Assembly (NCBI GenBank): GCA_049889355.1
Contig: JBMHDN010000032.1
Location: 124,001 to 188,000 of the forward strand
Reading direction: 5' to 3'
Origin: JBMHDN01 sp049889355
Lineage (GTDB): Bacteria > Pseudomonadota > Alphaproteobacteria > Puniceispirillales > Puniceispirillaceae
Length of the DNA stretch: 64,000 bases
Made by a program: the position numbers and the translations under genes. Below, one piece after another: positions 53,671 through 63,682 of this stretch (position 1 is its first letter; every line of letters starts with the position of its first letter). The notes below the pieces were generated by a model that saw only the letters and a program-made list of their open reading frames with translations, was not told the origin of the DNA and did not search any database.

Positions 53671-53716
53671 GCCGCTTCTCAGGAACAGCAATAAGATAGT
53701 GAACACAAGAAGCGGC
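53671..53716. other. Perfect 9-bp stem after the PemK/MazF-like gene
   Basis: GCCGCTTCT (53671-53679) and AGAAGCGGC (53708-53716) with a 28-base loop. No T-run follows, so it is not a standard terminator. It could be an RNA structure or a remnant site; function unknown. Confidence 0.4.
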
Positions 53717-53808
53717 GGAGCCCGAAGGCGACTATGCGGCCTATATTATACCATCAAGAGGCGAAAATCAACCTGAGCGATAAGTCATCGTAAATAGCTG
53801 ACGATATC

Positions 53809-54603
53809 TTAACCTTTCTCATCTGCCTCATCAGGCATATCTGGTTTGAAGCCGGTGGCCAGAAGGTAAGTTTCCACAGATTCAGATCGGCTGGCCTCTG
53901 GTTTGACATGGCGGACTTTCTCAAACCGCCTATTCAGCGCATCCAGCAATTCTTTATCAGTCCCGCCGCGGAACGCCTTGGCCAGAAAGACGCCGCCAGG
54001 CACCAATATTTCCTCGGCGAAATCAAGCGCGATTTCAAGCAGACCCATCGTGCGCAGATGGTCGGTTGGCCGGTGACCGGTCGTCGCGGCCGCCATATCG
54101 GATATCACCGCATCTGCCTGCCCGCCAATGGCGTGTTTCACCGCTTCTAGCATTTCATTATCGGTGATATCGCCAACCATGATTTCGGCATGTGTGACCG
54201 GTTCTGTTTCAAGCAAGTCAATGCCCACCACATGGCCTTGCCCTGAGGCCAGCCGGCAGCGATCAGCGACCACTTGAAGCCAGCCACCCGGCGCACAGCC
54301 CAAATCGACCACCTTCATATGAGGTTTTAAAAAAGGATGCCGGTCATCAATCTGTTCTAATTTAATCGCCGCACGGCTACGCAAGCCGCGTGCACGGGCC
54401 TGACCAACATAAGGATCATTCAGATGACGGGTCAGCCAGCGTTGTGATGACGGTTTGCGCCCACGCATTTTGGTCGGCTTGACTGTTAAGCCTGTCTTGT
54501 CGCGATAAGACCGCCCAGAGCTGCCTTTTGCCTTTGGCTTGCCACCTGAACTGGCTGCACTGCCACCAGAACGAGCACCGCCTCCACGCTTATTTTGTGT
54601 CAT
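53809..54603 (-). CDS. rlmE: 23S rRNA 2'-O-ribose U2552 methyltransferase
   Basis: RrmJ/FtsJ-type enzyme methylating U2552 of 23S rRNA in late subunit assembly. It has 264 residues. The SAM motif is VVDLGCAPGGWLQVVADRC (about 99-117), then MVGDITDNEML and the catalytic-region ISDMAAATTGHRPTDHLRT, ending FLAKAFRGGTDKEL. The N-terminal ~45 residues are a basic, Gly/Ser/Lys-rich extension of low complexity, longer than in E. coli. Downstream of the RND operon on the same strand. Confidence 0.94.
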   Translation of the reverse strand: MTQNKRGGGARSGGSAASSGGKPKAKGSSGRSYRDKTGLTVKPTKMRGRKPSSQRWLTRHLNDPYVGQARARGLRSRAAIKLEQIDDRHPFLKPHMKVVDLGCAPGGWLQVVADRCRLASGQGHVVGIDLLETEPVTHAEIMVGDITDNEMLEAVKHAIGGQADAVISDMAAATTGHRPTDHLRTMGLLEIALDFAEEILVPGGVFLAKAFRGGTDKELLDALNRRFEKVRHVKPEASRSESVETYLLATGFKPDMPDEADEKG

Positions 54604-54652
54604 AGGCCTGCCCCCCGAACAAAGCTGGCTGTATTAAAACCCTTGCCCTATC

Positions 54653-57600
54653 TTAGGCGGGATTGCGCCCATTCCCAATCAGAAAAACGCCAAGACTGCG
54701 TGCAATGCGTTTGATAGCGCGACCAATGCTGGCCAAATCCTGTGAAAAACCAAGGGTGGCGGGCACAACAAACAGCACCAGACAAGTTGTGACCCCAAGA
54801 CCAAAAGTAATGGTAGTTGCCATCGGAATCAGGAATTGCGCCTGAAGTGAGGTTTCAAACATCAAGGTTGATAACCCGCCAATGGTGGTCATAGAAGTCA
54901 GCAAGACCGGCCGCAAACGGTCAATTGTCCCTTGTACCACCGCCTCTTCAAAGGGGGCGTCTTCGCCCAGCTCTTCTTTGCGGCGGTCAATGGTAGAGAC
55001 CAGAATGATCGAGTTATTCACCACAATCCCGGCAAGTGCGACCAGCGCGAACATCGAGAGAATATTGATGTTCAGCCCCATCACATAATGGCCTATAACG
55101 GCGCCGATCAGACCAAAGGGGATCATAATCATCACCGAAAACGGCCTAGTCCAGCTGGAGAAAACCCATGCCAGAATGACATAAATACCAATCAAAGCGA
55201 GTGTTCCACCTGCCTGCATATCAGCAAAGGCTTCCCCCTCTTCTTGATCGCGCCCATCAAAGCGGAAGCGCAAGCCAGAATCCTGAACATATTGCGGGAA
55301 ATCGCCTGACAGCAGGGTTTCGCGCAATTGTGCCGTATTGATCACATTATCATCTAAATCGCCCTGAATGGCGACCTCGCGGAAACCATCTTGACGCCGG
55401 ACAATTGAGAAACCAAGACGCGGCTCAACAGTGGCGACATCTTCTAGATTGACGTAAGTACCGCGCGGTGTAATCAGCCGCAGCTTGCCAAGCTGATCAG
55501 AGGCGACCTCTTCATCAGGCAATGCCAGACGCACCGTCACCTCTTCATCACCGCGGGCAAAACGCTGCACCACTGCGCCATCGAGTGCCGCACGCACCTG
55601 TGCACCAATCGATTGCACGCTAAAGCCAAGTGAGCGGCCAAGCGGTGTGAGACGGATAATCCGCTCTTCTGCACCATAATTCAGATTTTCTTCAATATCT
55701 GAGGTGCCAGGTATAGCGTCCACCTGTTGGATGACGCCTTGTGCAGCCAGTTTGAGCACAGAGAGATCATCCCCCATCAGCCGGACATCCACCTCGCGGC
55801 CTGGCGGCCCGCCAACTGGTGCACGCACCAGCAATCGCTCCAGACCCGGTTGAGGCTGAATTTCAGCCCGCAATGCGGCTACGAAATCATCCGAGCGCAC
55901 CGCGCGTTGATCAGCTGTTACCAGCTCAATCATCAACCCGCCCCGCAAATCATCAGAGGATGAGACCACCTGACCTTGCTGACCCGAACCGACATTCTTG
56001 CCAATTTGGCTATGCACAAAAGAAACCAGCTGGCTGCCATCTTGGGTAAAGTCAGCTTCAACCTTATCCAAGGCACGTTCCAGTTCTGAGACCATGCGTT
56101 CTGTTTGCGAACGGGTTGAGCCAGAGGCCATGGTTATATTGGCATAAACGCGGTCTGCTTCTGGGGCAGAGAAGAACACAAAGCCGACACGCCCGCCTGC
56201 CATCATGCCAACTGAGAAAATCAGCAAACCAAAGGCAAAAGCGAGGGTCACATAGCGATAACGATAAGCTGCCCGTACCGCGTGGCTGAACATTCTGTCT
56301 CGGAAATAATTAAACCCGCCATCAAAATTGCGGCGGAACCAGCCTGGCTTGCTCTCGCCTTTCCCGCCATAATGGGCAAGGTGTGCCGGCAGGATAAAGA
56401 AGCATTCCAACAAGCTGGCGACCAGCACCGCACAGACCACCGCCGGAATGGCTGCCACGATCACCCCAATAATGCCTTTGATCAGGAACAGAGGCAGGAA
56501 GGCGGCCACAGTGGTTAGCATCGCTGAGATAACTGGCGGGCCCATGCGGCTTGCAGCCAAGACAGACGCATCTTGAATGGACAAACCGCGTTTCTGGCGC
56601 AAATGCTCGGCATGCTCACCGATCACAATGGCATCATCCACCACAATCCCAAGGGCCATAATCAGGCCAAACAGAGAGATCATATTGATAGATTGCCCGG
56701 ATACCAGCATCACACCAAAAGTGGCAAGGAAGGCCACCGGAATCCCAGCCGCAACCCAGAAGGCCACCCGGCCTGGCAAAAAGACAAATAAAACAACCAA
56801 GACAATGATGAGACCTGACAAGCCATTTTCAACCATCAGGGATATCCGGTCTGAAATCAGATTGGCTGACACATCATGCTGGGCCACATTCAGATTATCA
56901 GGCAGGGTCAACTGTTTTTCAGACATATAGGTCTGAACAATATCATTGGTGATCAAAGAGTCGCTTGAGCGGCCTCGCTGGATATGTAATTCAACCGCTG
57001 GAAAGCCTTTATGATAGAGCCGTGTGTCCGGATCTTTGACAGTATCGGTGAGCTTGGCCACTTCACCCAATTTGACAGACGAGCCATCAGCACGCACTAA
57101 AATTTCAATATCCGCAAATTCAGCCGCCCGTTCTCGCTTGCCAAGCGAGCGCACTCGAAGCGCACCATCTGCAAAACGCCCCGCTGGCACATCCACCGAT
57201 GTGGTTGCGATCGCAGCTGAGATATCGGTTAAAGTCAGACCAAGGCGGGCCAGTTCACGCTCACTCACCTCAATCAGGATTTCTTCATCTGGCAGACCGA
57301 CAATTTCAATTTTATCAACCCCGCGCTGAAGCAAATCTTCTTTCATCGATTTGGCGTGATAGCGCAGTGCATCCAGCGAATAAGGGCCGAATAAAACTGT
57401 GCGCGAGATGGTGTCGTAGAACTCGCCTTTCACCACTTGCGGGGCTTCAGCTTCGGCTGGGAAATCAACCAAGCCGACAGCGGCCTCCACATCGGCCAGC
57501 GCCTTTTGCATATCGGTGCCGAACTGGAATTCAACCTGGGTCGTCCCGCGTCCTTCAAAGGAACTTGACGACACTTTCTTCACATTGGCAATGGTGCGCA

Positions 57601-57817
57601 ATTCAGGCTCTAATGTCTGGATGATATTGGCATCCACATCTTCAGCCGTAGCCCCTGACCAAGAGACGGAAACAGCGACAACTTCAACATCAATATCAGG
57701 GAAGAATTGCTTGTTCAGCCTGGCAGCAGACATACCACCGACAACCAGCATTAAAATCATTAAGATATTTGCCGCGGTGCGATGGCGGGCAAAAAACTCG
57801 ATCATAGATGAAAACAT
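54653..57817 (-). CDS. RND-family efflux transporter (AcrB/MexB-like)
   Basis: Inner-membrane proton-driven pump subunit of 1054 residues with the two large periplasmic loops and 12 helices of the family. TAANILMILMLVVGGMSAARL is the first helix; VSWSGATAEDVDANIIQTLE and SSSFEGRGTTQVEFQF follow. GIVVDDAIVIGEHAEHLRQ in the middle is the proton-relay helix with Asp-Asp. The second half repeats the fold (SMFALVALAGIVVNNSIILV). It lies 43 bases after its adaptor gene. No outer-membrane channel gene is adjacent; substrate unknown. Confidence 0.93.
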   Translation of the reverse strand: MFSSMIEFFARHRTAANILMILMLVVGGMSAARLNKQFFPDIDVEVVAVSVSWSGATAEDVDANIIQTLEPELRTIANVKKVSSSSFEGRGTTQVEFQFGTDMQKALADVEAAVGLVDFPAEAEAPQVVKGEFYDTISRTVLFGPYSLDALRYHAKSMKEDLLQRGVDKIEIVGLPDEEILIEVSERELARLGLTLTDISAAIATTSVDVPAGRFADGALRVRSLGKRERAAEFADIEILVRADGSSVKLGEVAKLTDTVKDPDTRLYHKGFPAVELHIQRGRSSDSLITNDIVQTYMSEKQLTLPDNLNVAQHDVSANLISDRISLMVENGLSGLIIVLVVLFVFLPGRVAFWVAAGIPVAFLATFGVMLVSGQSINMISLFGLIMALGIVVDDAIVIGEHAEHLRQKRGLSIQDASVLAASRMGPPVISAMLTTVAAFLPLFLIKGIIGVIVAAIPAVVCAVLVASLLECFFILPAHLAHYGGKGESKPGWFRRNFDGGFNYFRDRMFSHAVRAAYRYRYVTLAFAFGLLIFSVGMMAGGRVGFVFFSAPEADRVYANITMASGSTRSQTERMVSELERALDKVEADFTQDGSQLVSFVHSQIGKNVGSGQQGQVVSSSDDLRGGLMIELVTADQRAVRSDDFVAALRAEIQPQPGLERLLVRAPVGGPPGREVDVRLMGDDLSVLKLAAQGVIQQVDAIPGTSDIEENLNYGAEERIIRLTPLGRSLGFSVQSIGAQVRAALDGAVVQRFARGDEEVTVRLALPDEEVASDQLGKLRLITPRGTYVNLEDVATVEPRLGFSIVRRQDGFREVAIQGDLDDNVINTAQLRETLLSGDFPQYVQDSGLRFRFDGRDQEEGEAFADMQAGGTLALIGIYVILAWVFSSWTRPFSVMIMIPFGLIGAVIGHYVMGLNINILSMFALVALAGIVVNNSIILVSTIDRRKEELGEDAPFEEAVVQGTIDRLRPVLLTSMTTIGGLSTLMFETSLQAQFLIPMATTITFGLGVTTCLVLFVVPATLGFSQDLASIGRAIKRIARSLGVFLIGNGRNPA

Positions 57818-57860
57818 GCCTCAGCGTCCTTTTATCTGGCTGTATCTTTTGCTTTTTGCC

Positions 57861-59078
57861 TTAATTGGCACTGCGCACTTGTGTGCCAGCACCCAGACCA
57901 GGCAGGCGTGTGGCAATCACTTTTTCATTTTCGACCAGATCACCTGATACCCAGATGCGCCCGTTATGACGATGCTCGACCGATACCCGCCGGCTCTGGG
58001 CGATGCCATCTAAATTGGCGACAAATACTTCATCCTCGCCAAAAAGAGCCTCTTCTGGCAATTCAAAGACGTTCTCAAACGTCTTGCCAATGAACAGAAT
58101 TTCCACGAACGCGCCAGGCGGCACCACCCCGTTTGATCCAGACGGGCCAAGCTCAGCATAAAGACGCCCGCCGCCTTCTGTTTTATCCACCAGGGCTTCG
58201 GCACGGGTAATGGTGGCATAATGGCGGGCCACATCTCGGCCACCAGAACGCCAGATTAACTCAACCTGACGGCCAATCAGATTGGTCGCATCTGCATAAA
58301 TTTCAGCAGGCACCACAAAGGGCACTTCAAGACTGTTCAAATCAATCAGCTGGGCCACAGCCACGCCGCTTGAGACCTGACGACCAAGGCCAATAGAAAC
58401 ATCCACTAGCCGGCCAGCGAAAGGCGCGGTTAATGCCGCATCTTCTAAATCTTTGCGCCGATTGCGCTCAGACACTTTCAGGCGGGCCAAACGTGCCTCA
58501 GCCTGATCAAGCTGGTTTGCTGTGACAGATAGGGCTAATTCTGCTTCATCCAGATTGGCCTCAGTAGCCACTTTGCGTTTGAACATATTTTGGGTGCGCT
58601 CAAACGTGCGCGTGCGCAAAGCGGTTTGTTGCGTCAGCGCTTTGATATTCGCCTGTTCGGCCTCAATCTGGACCAGCACATCTTCAAGCGCGAGCTGATA
58701 GCGGTCTTTATCCAGGCTGGCGAGTTCTACGCCTTCCTCAACGGTCAGGCCATTTTGGAACACATCTGACACAAAGGCGACCTGACCATTCAGACCAAAA
58801 CGCAGATCAGCTGACCGCGCCGCACGCACTGTGCCATAGGCTTGTGATACAGGGGCAGCATCCTGACGTTTTGCCGCCACCATTTCAACTGTCCAAATGG
58901 TAGGCTGGCGCGGTTCTGCGGCCACCTCAGCCTTTGAGGTCACCAGATATTGGAATAAGGCTATGAACAAGCCAAACACAGCAATAGCTGGCACACCATA
59001 TCTCAGAAAGGAAAGGAGAAGTTTCAACATTGTCGCGCTCTTACTTTTTTTGACGGAGGCGGAGGCAAGCCTGAACAT
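57861..59078 (-). CDS. Membrane-fusion (adaptor) protein of the RND pump
   Basis: Periplasmic adaptor of the HlyD/AcrA type that links the RND pump to an outer-membrane channel. It has 405 residues from ATG 59078; ATG 59030 (389 residues) is another possible start and gives the typical anchor LLSFLRYGVPAIAVFGLFIA directly. Coiled-coil hairpin sequence spans about 120-200, with the lipoyl-like FAGRLVDVSIGLGRQVSSGV at its end and a beta-barrel thereafter. First gene of the pump pair, divergent from the MATE gene. Confidence 0.92.
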   Translation of the reverse strand: MFRLASASVKKSKSATMLKLLLSFLRYGVPAIAVFGLFIALFQYLVTSKAEVAAEPRQPTIWTVEMVAAKRQDAAPVSQAYGTVRAARSADLRFGLNGQVAFVSDVFQNGLTVEEGVELASLDKDRYQLALEDVLVQIEAEQANIKALTQQTALRTRTFERTQNMFKRKVATEANLDEAELALSVTANQLDQAEARLARLKVSERNRRKDLEDAALTAPFAGRLVDVSIGLGRQVSSGVAVAQLIDLNSLEVPFVVPAEIYADATNLIGRQVELIWRSGGRDVARHYATITRAEALVDKTEGGGRLYAELGPSGSNGVVPPGAFVEILFIGKTFENVFELPEEALFGEDEVFVANLDGIAQSRRVSVEHRHNGRIWVSGDLVENEKVIATRLPGLGAGTQVRSAN

Positions 59079-59352
59079 AGCTTGCCAACCTGCTTAAGGT
59101 ATTGTCCTGAACGGGCTTTGGTACGAACCCATTGTTTCTACGGCGGAAAAATAAAAAAAGATGACTAAATAAACAGGCATTTCATCTGCAAGATGCCGGA
59201 AACCTGTTTTTTTAGTTGGCGGCATTGTAAAAATTTTTGTCTCTGATGTCCAGTGAAGCCATGCTGAATGCACCGGCGGGCAATTTGCACTAAAATACCA
59301 TCTAGTTAGAAAAGACTGGTCGCCATTCTGGCAAGCTGGTAGTGCTGGGGCC
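59079..59352. other. Divergent pump-gene intergenic region
   Basis: 274 bases. It holds the hairpin at 59171-59213 and, nearer the MATE gene, TTGCAC followed 16 bases later by TAGAAA (about 59287-59314), a possible promoter. No gene or tRNA recognised. Confidence 0.4.
59171..59213 (+). terminator. Terminator-like hairpin in the MATE leader
   Basis: AAACAGG (59171-59177) pairs with CCTGTTT (59203-59209), with an inner GCAT/ATGC pair, followed by T-run. It precedes no plus-strand gene on its left, so it may shield or attenuate the MATE transcript or end a small RNA. Confidence 0.6.
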
Positions 59353-60735
59353 ATGAGTTCTGTTTCGATTGATACCAAGCGGCCGGTTGCGGCTCTTCTG
59401 CGCCTCGCTGCCCCGCTTGCCATTGCCCAAATTATCTCAGTCAGCATTATGACTGCTGATTTTTGGAAAATGGCACAGCTAAGTGCATTTGATCTCGCCG
59501 CCGGCTCTCTTGCTATTCGTTACTACCAGCCTTTTTATTTTTTCGGGCTGGGGCTGCTCGCGGTGATCTCACCCATGACAGCACAAGCCCTTGGCGGGCG
59601 TGATGAGCGCGGGGTCAGACGTACATTCCGGCAGGGGCTTGTGATTGCCCTTGGTCTTGGTTTTTTATTCTATTGGCCTGTTTATTTCGGCCATTATGCC
59701 CTGCCCTTTTTAGGGCAAGATGATGCGGTCGCACGCTATGCAGCATCTTTTTTATTCTATTCTGCGCTAACGCTGCCGATTTTCTTTGTCTTTCTGGTGA
59801 TGCGGTTTTTTACCATCGCTATGGGCCAGCCTATGCTCCAGCTCTATGCCACTTTGTTGACGCTCGGGCTTAATATCATCTTGAACGAGCTGTTGGCAGA
59901 TGGCTATGGGCCGATACCAGCACTTGGCATTGAAGGGGTCGCCATTGCCACTTTGTTAAGCTATCTCGCCGCCAATTTGTATTTTTTACATCGTATCCAT
60001 TACAGCCCTGCTTTTAGCGGTTTTAACTTGCTCTCACGGCTTTGGGTGATGGATTGGCAAATGACAAAACGCCAATTACGCATTGGTTTTCCAAATGGTA
60101 TTAATGTGATGTCTGAAACCGGCATGTTTGCGGTTGCAGGCCTATTGATGGGTGTGTTTGGCACAGCAGCATTGGCCGCCTCTGCCATTACCAACCAGAT
60201 TGCCGCCACCACCTATATGATCCCGCTCTCTATCGCCCAAGCCACCGCGATAATGGTTGGCCATGCTGCAGGCGCAAATTCGCTTCAGAAAGTAGAGATG
60301 ACAGGGCGCACCAGCCTTTGGACAGGTTTCTGGCTCTCAGTGCTGATGATGATCATTGTCTATGTCTGGCGCCAGCCTTTGCTGGAATTATTCATCCGCG
60401 CGGATGATCCGCTCTTTGAAGAAACACTGGCGGTATGTTTACCCCTAATGATCATCACTGCGCTATTTCAGATCCCAGATGGCATTCAAGCCGTTCAAAC
60501 AGCTTTGCTCAGGGGGCTGAATGACACGACTATCCCGGCTGTTATCGCCTTGGTGAATTTCTGGGGCGTGGGGATTGGCAGTGCCGTGATATTTGGCTTT
60601 CTTCTTGGATTTGGACCCGCCGGCATCTGGGCTGGCATCACAGCCGGCCTTACGGCGAACTGGCTGGCACTTGGGTGGCGCTGGAATTGGCGGGTAAACC
60701 AGATGCGCCTTGGGGCCAGTTTGCTGGCGAAATAA
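59353..60735 (+). CDS. MATE-family efflux transporter (NorM/DinF-like)
   Basis: Inner-membrane multidrug/toxin exporter with 12 predicted helices in 460 residues. LAAPLAIAQIISVSIMTADF opens the first helix; AVISPMTAQALGGRDERGVR is the characteristic loop, and the second half begins near QLRIGFPNGINVMSETGMFA, the repeat of the first. Substrate unknown. It lies 71 bases before glnE on the same strand and is divergent from the RND pump pair, so two efflux systems share the region. Confidence 0.93.
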   Translation: MSSVSIDTKRPVAALLRLAAPLAIAQIISVSIMTADFWKMAQLSAFDLAAGSLAIRYYQPFYFFGLGLLAVISPMTAQALGGRDERGVRRTFRQGLVIALGLGFLFYWPVYFGHYALPFLGQDDAVARYAASFLFYSALTLPIFFVFLVMRFFTIAMGQPMLQLYATLLTLGLNIILNELLADGYGPIPALGIEGVAIATLLSYLAANLYFLHRIHYSPAFSGFNLLSRLWVMDWQMTKRQLRIGFPNGINVMSETGMFAVAGLLMGVFGTAALAASAITNQIAATTYMIPLSIAQATAIMVGHAAGANSLQKVEMTGRTSLWTGFWLSVLMMIIVYVWRQPLLELFIRADDPLFEETLAVCLPLMIITALFQIPDGIQAVQTALLRGLNDTTIPAVIALVNFWGVGIGSAVIFGFLLGFGPAGIWAGITAGLTANWLALGWRWNWRVNQMRLGASLLAK

Positions 60736-60805
60736 GGTCTATCTCTCATCTGATTTAAGGCCAATTTTTTCTATTCATCGATCAAATTTGCGCTATCTTG
60801 ATGAT

Positions 60806-63682
60806 ATGACGCACAAAGACAGACCGGTTACGGCTATCCCCCCTCTTCCTGGCATATTGCTGCCTGCATGTGATAACCAATTGCAAGCACGCTGGCAAGA
60901 AGAGGCAGAGGCAATCATTCATCATCAATCACAGCAAATATCAGCAGCACAGACACAAAGGCTCGCAGGTCTCTGGGCGGCCTCTCCACATCTGGCCCAG
61001 CTTTCAAAATCCTATTTGGAAGGGGATTTAGGGCTGTTGGATGATCAACAAGACGCCAATCTGTGCTTAACCCGGATATTTGATGTGGCCAGCGCAGATT
61101 TTACACACCAGATGCCAAAAGATGATGAGGCTATGATGCGTGCGGTGCGCATCTGGCGCAATCGCTGTCATCATGCCGTGGCATTGTTAGAAGCGAGCGG
61201 GCGGCTGAGCCTGCAAGACAGCCTCGTTTGGCTCAGTAAAACAGCAGATATCGCAGTGGCGCAAACGGTCCGATATCTGATGCAGCAGGCCGTCAGCAAA
61301 GAAAAATTGAAAGAACCAGATAGAGGCTGGGCAATATTGGCTTTGGGTAAATTAGGCGCTGATGAGCTAAATTATTCCTCTGACATCGATATTATCTGCC
61401 TGCATGATGGTGAGGCAGCACCAGCCTCGGTATTCATTGATCTCACCCGCCGTCTGGTGCGCATTCTCTCAGCCCAGACAGCAGATGGTATGGGCTGGCG
61501 GGTAGATTTGCGTTTGCGTCCTGACCCTGGCTCTACAGCTATCAGCCTGTCCTGGCAATCGGCCTTGAGCTATTATGAATCTGTTGCGCGCAGCTGGGAG
61601 CGTGCCGTGTTTATCCGGGCAAGGCCACTTGCCGGAGATGTCGCATTAGCCAGCCATTTTCTAGAACAGCTGCAGCCTTTTATCTGGCGTCGGACATTGG
61701 ATTATACCATTTTGGATGATCTGCAAAGCTGGCTAAGGCACCTGCCTGCCAGCACAGATTATCTGGGCTTTGATATCAAACATGGGGCCTATGGGATCCG
61801 CCATATCGAATTACTGTGCCAGATTTTGCAATTACTGCATGGCGGGCATAAAGCTGAGCTACGCCAACGCAACACGCTGGATGCCTATCAGGCGCTTGCG
61901 AAGGCCAAGCTTCTGACACAAGAAAAGGCTGATTTGCTGTCTGCCCTTTATCTGCGTTGGCGTGCGCTTGAACACCGCCTGCAATATCAACGCAATGCAC
62001 AGATACATCAATTGCCGCGCTCTGAAGATGACTTCACCCAATTTGCCAGACTGGCTGGTATGACAGATGGGGAGCAGCTGCGCGGCTGGCTCAGAGATAT
62101 GCAAGAGGCCACCAAACGCGCCAGTCAGGATACAATTCTGGATGATTTGGTGATGCGCAAACAAGACACCGCATTGCCACCTGAATTTGAGGCACTGACC
62201 TATCATCTTGAGCAGCTGGGCTATGGCCAGCCGATGCAGATGGCAGAGACCATCAGCAACTGGCGATCTGGGCAGATACCGGCAACACGCGGTGAGCGCG
62301 CCCGCGGCTATCTGGAAAAATTGCTGCCTGCTTTTCTCAATCAGATTGCCCAGAGCGAGTCAGCAGATGCCGGTTTTACAGCCTTAGCCCAGCTCATTGA
62401 AGGACAGCCTGCAGCAGCTCAATTTTTTGCAACACTGGCCCAGCATGAGGATTTGGCTGGATTATTATGTGAGCTGTTAACTATGGCACCCCGCCTCACC
62501 GCTCAATTGCGCCAGTATCCCGGATTAATAGATTCGTTAATTGAACCTGAATTTTTCAGTAAATTACCTGATAAAAGCAGCATTGCGTTTGGCTTTGCGC
62601 AGATTAAAGCAGGCCTAAAGGATGATGAACATATAGAAGAATCTCTGGATGCGATCCGCCTCTATGCACGCAGCTTGCAGTTCAGGGCAGATGTCCATCT
62701 TTTGCAACATATCAGCTCGTTGGATGACATCGCCGCGTTGCGCAGTGATTTGGCCGATTTTTGTCTGACTGAAATTTTGAGATTAGCACATCAGGACATG
62801 ATCCGCCGCCACGGCCATCTGAACGGTGATTTTGGTGTGATTGCTCTTGGGCGTCTGGGCAGCAGAGAGATGCGTAGCCAGTCTGATTTAGATCTGATTT
62901 TCATTTATGATGCACCTGCTGACCAGCAATCTGATGCCAGCGAAGACGCCCAGCGTCCACTCTGGACCAGCAGCTATTTTATCCGGCTGGCCCAGCGGTT
63001 GGTCAGCTGGATTTCAGTCCCTACAGCACAAGGCCGTCTCTATGAGGTCGATGCGCGCCTGAGGCCAGATGGCCAGTCAGGACCACTGGCTGTGTCGCGA
63101 GAACGGCTAACCTCTTATTATCAGCATGAGGCTTGGGATTGGGAATGGCTGGCGATGCGCCAAGCCCGCCTGATTTGCGGATCGGGTGCTGGGGTCACAA
63201 AACTGGCAGATGATATTGCCCGCATTCAGCAACACACGCCAGAACCCGCAAATTATCAACATTCTATTTCAGAGATGCGCACACGCCTGCGCACCCATCA
63301 CACAAGAGAAGACAGTGCTTCGTTAAAACAGCTGAAATTCATGCCAGGGGGTGATTTGGATATTCAGTTTGCGCAATCACTGCTGGATATCGCCCCTCAA
63401 AAATCAGCTGAAATTGGCCTTTTTTCTGACTGGCTGGCTACACATAAAGCGCAATTAACAGCGCTTGGACATTGGCAGGCCGCCGCCTTTAATCTGCCAG
63501 CCGAAGAGATAGCTGCTTGGCCAGCCAGCTTGACAACGCATTTTTTACAGGCCGTTGGCGTAGCAGATATGACCAGCTGGCAGGATCAGCTGGCCCGCCA
63601 TGCAGGCCAGCTAGATAGGTTTTTGCTATATTTTGACGCGCCGGCCGATGGCAAGCCCGACCAGCATCATCACGACAAATAA
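60806..63682 (+). CDS. glnE: Bifunctional glutamine-synthetase adenylyltransferase/deadenylase
   Basis: Adds and removes AMP on glutamine synthetase to match nitrogen supply. From ATG 60806 it has 958 residues; the frame is open to 60710 but that part overlaps the MATE gene end and is not family-like. Two nucleotidyltransferase halves are visible: LALGKLGADELNYSSDIDI with VDLRLRPDPGSTAI in the N-terminal half, and IALGRLGSREMRSQSDLDL with VDARLRPDGQSGPLAVSRE in the C-terminal half. The halves are joined by a regulatory helical middle. The last 57 bases overlap the convergent YeeE-like gene. Confidence 0.95.
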   Translation: MTHKDRPVTAIPPLPGILLPACDNQLQARWQEEAEAIIHHQSQQISAAQTQRLAGLWAASPHLAQLSKSYLEGDLGLLDDQQDANLCLTRIFDVASADFTHQMPKDDEAMMRAVRIWRNRCHHAVALLEASGRLSLQDSLVWLSKTADIAVAQTVRYLMQQAVSKEKLKEPDRGWAILALGKLGADELNYSSDIDIICLHDGEAAPASVFIDLTRRLVRILSAQTADGMGWRVDLRLRPDPGSTAISLSWQSALSYYESVARSWERAVFIRARPLAGDVALASHFLEQLQPFIWRRTLDYTILDDLQSWLRHLPASTDYLGFDIKHGAYGIRHIELLCQILQLLHGGHKAELRQRNTLDAYQALAKAKLLTQEKADLLSALYLRWRALEHRLQYQRNAQIHQLPRSEDDFTQFARLAGMTDGEQLRGWLRDMQEATKRASQDTILDDLVMRKQDTALPPEFEALTYHLEQLGYGQPMQMAETISNWRSGQIPATRGERARGYLEKLLPAFLNQIAQSESADAGFTALAQLIEGQPAAAQFFATLAQHEDLAGLLCELLTMAPRLTAQLRQYPGLIDSLIEPEFFSKLPDKSSIAFGFAQIKAGLKDDEHIEESLDAIRLYARSLQFRADVHLLQHISSLDDIAALRSDLADFCLTEILRLAHQDMIRRHGHLNGDFGVIALGRLGSREMRSQSDLDLIFIYDAPADQQSDASEDAQRPLWTSSYFIRLAQRLVSWISVPTAQGRLYEVDARLRPDGQSGPLAVSRERLTSYYQHEAWDWEWLAMRQARLICGSGAGVTKLADDIARIQQHTPEPANYQHSISEMRTRLRTHHTREDSASLKQLKFMPGGDLDIQFAQSLLDIAPQKSAEIGLFSDWLATHKAQLTALGHWQAAAFNLPAEEIAAWPASLTTHFLQAVGVADMTSWQDQLARHAGQLDRFLLYFDAPADGKPDQHHHDK

